From contig URCD01000016.1 in the NCBI GenBank assembly GCA_900546215.1, positions 1 through 34,281 on the forward strand: 34,281 nt of DNA, given 5' to 3'. This DNA is from an uncultured Eubacteriales bacterium (GTDB taxonomy: Bacteria > Bacillota > Clostridia > Lachnospirales > Anaerotignaceae). Position numbers and translations under genes: made by a program. Under the pieces are notes generated by a model. It had not been told where the DNA came from. It searched no databases and was given only the letters and a program-made list of their open reading frames with translations. Positions 31,327 through 34,281 of the stretch are shown one piece after another. Position 1 is the stretch's first letter; each line of letters begins with the position of its first letter.

Positions 31327-32169
31327 ATGAACCACTTTAAAAAAATGGCTTATCCATATGTGGCATGGATATCCATAATGGTAGTTGCTCCAATGCTGAT
31401 GATAATAATGTATGCGTTTATCCAGCAAAGCAATGATGTTACGACCTTTAGATTTACATTGTCGAATTTTACAAGGTTTTTCAGTGACAGGGTATACACG
31501 GCAGTGCTTTACCGTTCTCTGTATGTGGCAGTAATAACAACTGTAATCTGCCTTTTGATAGGTTATCCTGCGGCTTATATTATAGCTATGGCAAAGCCAA
31601 GGCATAAAGCACTCCTTGTACTTATGATAACGTTTCCAACATGGATAAATATGCTTGTGCGAACTTATGCTTGGCTTGGCATACTCCAGGATGACGGAAT
31701 AATAAATACTATCCTATCGCTGTTTGGCATAGGCCCGGTAAAAATGATATATACCAATTTTGCAGTAATACTGGGCATGGTATACAACTTTATTCCATTT
31801 ATGATACTGCAGATATATTCGTCACTGGATAAAATGGATAAAAGCTATTTGGAGGCTGCCAGCGACCTTGGGGCAAATAAGGTTCAGAGCTTCATGAAGG
31901 TTACTCTCCCTATGAGCCTTCCGGGAGTTATAAGCGGAATAACGCTTGTTTTCCTGCCGGCTGTGTCAAGCTTTTTTATACCCAAGCTATTGGGCGGAGG
32001 ACAATTTGTACTTATCGGAAACGTAATCGAGACACAGTTCCTTACAGCTGGCGACTGGAGCTTCGGAAGTGCGATTTCACTTATTATGGCAATTATAATC
32101 ATGATATCCCTTTATATCACACGCAGACTGGACGCAGACCCGGCTGAGGCGAAAGGGGGACGGCTGTAA
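31327..32169 (+). CDS. potB: Spermidine/putrescine ABC transporter permease PotB
   Basis: Inner-membrane permease of the polyamine importer, 280 aa with six predicted membrane segments. The ATPase-contact EAA loop is EAASDLGANKVQSFMKVTLP (about 178-197), and the N-terminal PYVAWISIMVVAPMLMIIMYAF is the first helix. It follows potA by 1 nt and ends in a TAATG overlap with potC, so synthesis is coupled. FPTWINMLVRTYAW is characteristic of the PotB/PotH group rather than other binding-protein permeases. Confidence 0.95.
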   Translation: MNHFKKMAYPYVAWISIMVVAPMLMIIMYAFIQQSNDVTTFRFTLSNFTRFFSDRVYTAVLYRSLYVAVITTVICLLIGYPAAYIIAMAKPRHKALLVLMITFPTWINMLVRTYAWLGILQDDGIINTILSLFGIGPVKMIYTNFAVILGMVYNFIPFMILQIYSSLDKMDKSYLEAASDLGANKVQSFMKVTLPMSLPGVISGITLVFLPAVSSFFIPKLLGGGQFVLIGNVIETQFLTAGDWSFGSAISLIMAIIIMISLYITRRLDADPAEAKGGRL

Positions 32170-32963
32170 TGAAAGAAAAAAAGAAAATAGGCTCAAAAAT
32201 ATTTATGCTCTTAATGATGATATTTTTCTATGCGCCTATCATTTATATAATAGTGTTTTCGTTTAACGGTTCACGCTCCCTTACTCATTTGGACGGATTT
32301 TCGCTTAGATGGTATGAAAAGATGTTCAATGACAGAACTATGATGGAGTCGGTATGGTATACAATAATTATAGCGGTGCTTTCAACTATAATTTCAACTG
32401 TTGTGGGAACTATAACATCTATAGGCCTTTCAAAGTCAAGGCCTATTCTCAAAAAGACTGTAGAGCAGATAAATAATTTTCCCATAATGAACCCTGAGAT
32501 TGTGACGGCAATAGGCCTGCTGATGTTTTTCAGCGCCCTTGGCGTAAAAAAAGGGTTTACGACTCTGCTGTTGGCGCATGTAATGTTCTGTATACCATAT
32601 GTAATGCTTTCAGTAACGCCGAAGCTTCGTTCACTGGATCCCAACCTGGCCGACGCGGCCATGGATTTAGGGGCTACGCCGTGGCAGGCGCTAACTAAGG
32701 TAATTGTGCCACAAGTAATGCCTGGAATTATTTCAGGGGCGCTTATAGCGTTTACCATGTCGTTTGATGATTTTATAATTTCGTATTTTGTTACCGGTAA
32801 TGGAGTAAGCAATATTTCCATACTGGTTTATACAATGAGCAAGCGCGTTAATCCATCAATTAACGCATTGTCTACACTTGTGATACTTATTATTACGGTT
32901 GTACTCGTTATAGTTAACATTATACCTATATTTAGAGAGAAAAAGGAGAAAAAGACAGCATGA
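32169..32963 (+). CDS. potC: Spermidine/putrescine ABC transporter permease PotC
   Basis: Second permease subunit, 264 aa, six membrane segments. It opens with MLLMMIFFYAPIIYIIVFSFNGS, typical of PotC/PotI, followed by LRWYEKMFND; the EAA motif is DAAMDLGATPWQALTKVIVPQ (about 174-194), then FTMSFDDFIISYFVTG. It overlaps potB by one base and potD by four (ATGA). It forms a heterodimer with PotB in the membrane. Confidence 0.95.
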   Translation: MKEKKKIGSKIFMLLMMIFFYAPIIYIIVFSFNGSRSLTHLDGFSLRWYEKMFNDRTMMESVWYTIIIAVLSTIISTVVGTITSIGLSKSRPILKKTVEQINNFPIMNPEIVTAIGLLMFFSALGVKKGFTTLLLAHVMFCIPYVMLSVTPKLRSLDPNLADAAMDLGATPWQALTKVIVPQVMPGIISGALIAFTMSFDDFIISYFVTGNGVSNISILVYTMSKRVNPSINALSTLVILIITVVLVIVNIIPIFREKKEKKTA

Positions 32964-34033
32964 AAAAGTTTTTACCTATCTTATTAAGTTCGTTATTACT
33001 GCTTTCGGGCTGCGGCTCATCTTCAACTGCACCCGTTGAGGACCCGGTGGAAAAATACGGCTCAAAAACACTTAAACTGTTTACATGGGGCGAATACCTC
33101 GGAGAAAATGTAATTCAGGATTTTGAAAAGACATACGGAGTTGATGTCATAGTAGAATATTTTGATTCAAATGAAATGATGTATACAAAGCTTCAGGCAG
33201 GAGATGCCTATGACGTTATAGTACCATCAGACTATATGATTCAAAGGCTGCTTGGCGAGGATATGCTCCAGAGCATAGACAAGTCTTTGATACCTAATAT
33301 GGATCTGCTTACAGACGGAGTTAAAAATCTGGCATATGACCCAGACAACGACTATTCAGTTCCTTACTTCTGGGGGACAGTGGGACTTGTATACAATAAA
33401 GAGAATATTCCCGCAGAGCTTATAGAGGAGGAAGGATTTGATATCCTTAAAAACACTGACTATGCAGGAGACATATATATGTATGACTCTGAAAGGGATT
33501 CTTTTATGGTAGCGCTTAAGGCTCTTGGATATTCTATGAATACTCAAAATGACGCTGAAATTGAGGAGGCATACCAGTGGCTTCTCGAACTCAATAATAC
33601 AATGGACCCTGCTTACGTTACAGATGAAGTAATTGACAACATGATGAATGGCACAAAGGATATAGCCGTAGTATACAGCGGTGACGCTACAGTCATTCTT
33701 GATGAGAACCCGGATATGGCTTTTACTATGCCGAAGGAAGGAACAAATGTGTGGTGTGACGCTATGTGTATTCCCGCAAATGCCGAAAATCCTCTCCTTG
33801 CGCATGAGTTTATAAACTACATGCTTTCCTACGACGCCGCATACGACAACACAGTAACAGTAGGATATGCTTCAACCAATGATGAGGTTCTAAGAACAGT
33901 GGCAGAAAATGAGTACGAAGGAAATGCCGCTTATCTGCCTAGAGAAAATTATGATAAAGATGAAGTATTTGAAGACAACGAGGTTATGAGACAGAAGCTT
34001 AGCCAGCTTTGGCTGAAGGTTAAGGCTCAGTAA
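32960..34033 (+). CDS. potD: Polyamine-binding lipoprotein PotD
   Basis: Extracytoplasmic substrate-binding protein of the importer, 357 aa. It has a lipoprotein signal peptide with lipobox LLSGC (Cys18), so it is tethered to the outer face of the membrane. The mature part begins LKLFTWGEYLGENVIQDFEKTYG, characteristic of PotD/PotF, and keeps IVPSDYMIQRL, VPYFWGTVGLVYN, and AVVYSGDA, which line the polyamine site. The ATG overlaps the potC stop; AAGGAG lies upstream. Preference between spermidine and putrescine is not readable from the sequence alone. A weak GAAAT/ATTTC hairpin follows but has no T-run. Confidence 0.95.
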   Translation: MKKFLPILLSSLLLLSGCGSSSTAPVEDPVEKYGSKTLKLFTWGEYLGENVIQDFEKTYGVDVIVEYFDSNEMMYTKLQAGDAYDVIVPSDYMIQRLLGEDMLQSIDKSLIPNMDLLTDGVKNLAYDPDNDYSVPYFWGTVGLVYNKENIPAELIEEEGFDILKNTDYAGDIYMYDSERDSFMVALKALGYSMNTQNDAEIEEAYQWLLELNNTMDPAYVTDEVIDNMMNGTKDIAVVYSGDATVILDENPDMAFTMPKEGTNVWCDAMCIPANAENPLLAHEFINYMLSYDAAYDNTVTVGYASTNDEVLRTVAENEYEGNAAYLPRENYDKDEVFEDNEVMRQKLSQLWLKVKAQ

Positions 34034-34095
34034 TCTGATTATTAGAAATAGAATAAATTTCCTGACTGTTTGCTGGCGATAAGATTGGTATAAAG

Positions 34096-34124
34096 TTGAC
34101 AAACAGAGAAACTGTAAATATACT
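34096..34124 (+). promoter_or_regulatory. Near-consensus sigma-A promoter at the right end
   Basis: TTGACA (34096-34101, perfect), 17-bp spacer and TATACT (34119-34124, five of six). The spacer contains ACAG-N5-CTGT (34103-34115). Nothing codes for protein between it and the window end. Confidence 0.8.
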
Positions 34125-34130
34125 ATAAAT

Positions 34131-34257
34131 ATGAAATAAAATAGTGGTTGACTGGGTTGAACCGTTCAAATAACCTTCTATATATACAATATTTTAGTAT
34201 ATGCGAATGCTATAGGCGCACGTTAAGGCTTTTTTACGGCTTGACTGTGCGTCTTTT
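34131..34257 (+). ncRNA. Putative untranslated leader or small RNA
   Basis: From the predicted start near 34131 to the terminator there are about 125 nt with no credible ORF. It contains the palindrome TTGAAC-C-GTTCAA (34157-34169), a hairpin ATATAC/GTATAT (34182-34202), and the terminator. A second, weaker promoter-like pair, TTGACT (34148-34153) and TAACCT (34171-34176), brackets the palindrome. After the terminator comes AAGGGGGG. This looks like an attenuated leader or riboswitch-type control of the next gene, or a free-standing sRNA. I do not recognise a known class. Confidence 0.45.
34215..34257 (+). terminator. Intrinsic terminator near the window end
   Basis: GGCGCACGTTAAG (34215-34227) pairs with CTTGAC-T-GTGCGTC (34240-34253) with two G-U pairs and one bulged T, followed by TTTT. 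It ends either the pot transcript or the short transcript from 34131. Confidence 0.75.
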
Positions 34258-34270
34258 AATTTATAATTAT

Positions 34271-34278
34271 AAGGGGGG
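34271..34278 (+). promoter_or_regulatory. Ribosome binding site for a gene beyond the window
   Basis: AAGGGGGG three bases before the window edge; a start codon would be expected just outside. No coding sequence is visible inside the window. Confidence 0.5.
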
Positions 34279-34281
34279 TTT

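Noticed and set aside
1..34281. CRISPR arrays, transposases, integrases, phage genes, tRNA and rRNA genes
   Set aside because: None found. No regular spaced repeats, no recombinase or transposase ORFs, and all long ORFs are assigned to chromosomal functions.

Overview
The window reads as chromosomal DNA of a low-GC Gram-positive anaerobe, most likely a clostridium of the Lachnospiraceae or a close relative. This is inferred from gene order (PBP2-minD-minE-rodA-mgsA; aroE-aroK-aroQ-efp-CD1247-type protein; dgt-dnaG-rpoD-trmK-nif3), strong AGGAGG ribosome sites, TTG/GTG starts, a type-A RNase P RNA and many clostridial protein families. No species can be named from the sequence. I see no insertion sequence, prophage, integrase, CRISPR array, tRNA or rRNA gene.

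Layout. 46-6067 is a shape and division block: a long PBP2, MinD, MinE, a RodA/FtsW polymerase, a methylglyoxal-synthase homologue and a small DUF1294 membrane protein. No minC lies between PBP2 and minD. 6154-11020 holds an FAD oxidoreductase (COG2509 type), a YqeG phosphatase, three shikimate-pathway genes in overlapping order, EF-P and a small zinc-ribbon protein. 11192-18435 is the macromolecular-synthesis region: dGTPase-like HD protein, primase, sigma-A, TrmK, Nif3-like protein and a TGS-domain nucleoside kinase. Several rho-independent terminators sit directly in front of the next gene with no room for a promoter, which suggests partial read-through.

18460-22714 is more regulatory: an ArsR-MATE pair behind a perfect 28-bp palindrome, rnpB with its own promoter and terminator, a PucR regulator, and a MerR regulator. 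Divergent from merR is a three-gene unit (PLP-dependent Cys/Met-type enzyme, MFS transporter, sodium:solute symporter) whose promoter has the 19-bp spacer typical of MerR activation. Thioredoxin reductase, a Crp/Fnr regulator and thioredoxin follow. Two matching GTGA-N5-TCAC sites lie at the crp and trxA promoters. 29214-34033 is a polyamine transport operon: a PuuR-like XRE-cupin regulator and PotA, PotB, PotC, PotD. The right end has a near-consensus promoter, an untranslated ~125-nt segment, a terminator and a ribosome site for a gene just outside the window.

Most unusual: PotA carries about 150 extra residues inside its C-terminal TOBE region, made of two degenerate repeats that resemble surface-protein modules. 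Also notable are a tandem duplication in the PBP2 pedestal, Glu in place of the catalytic Asp in the methylglyoxal-synthase homologue, and a PLP enzyme that has lost the Tyr/Cys active-site pair and a C-terminal loop.
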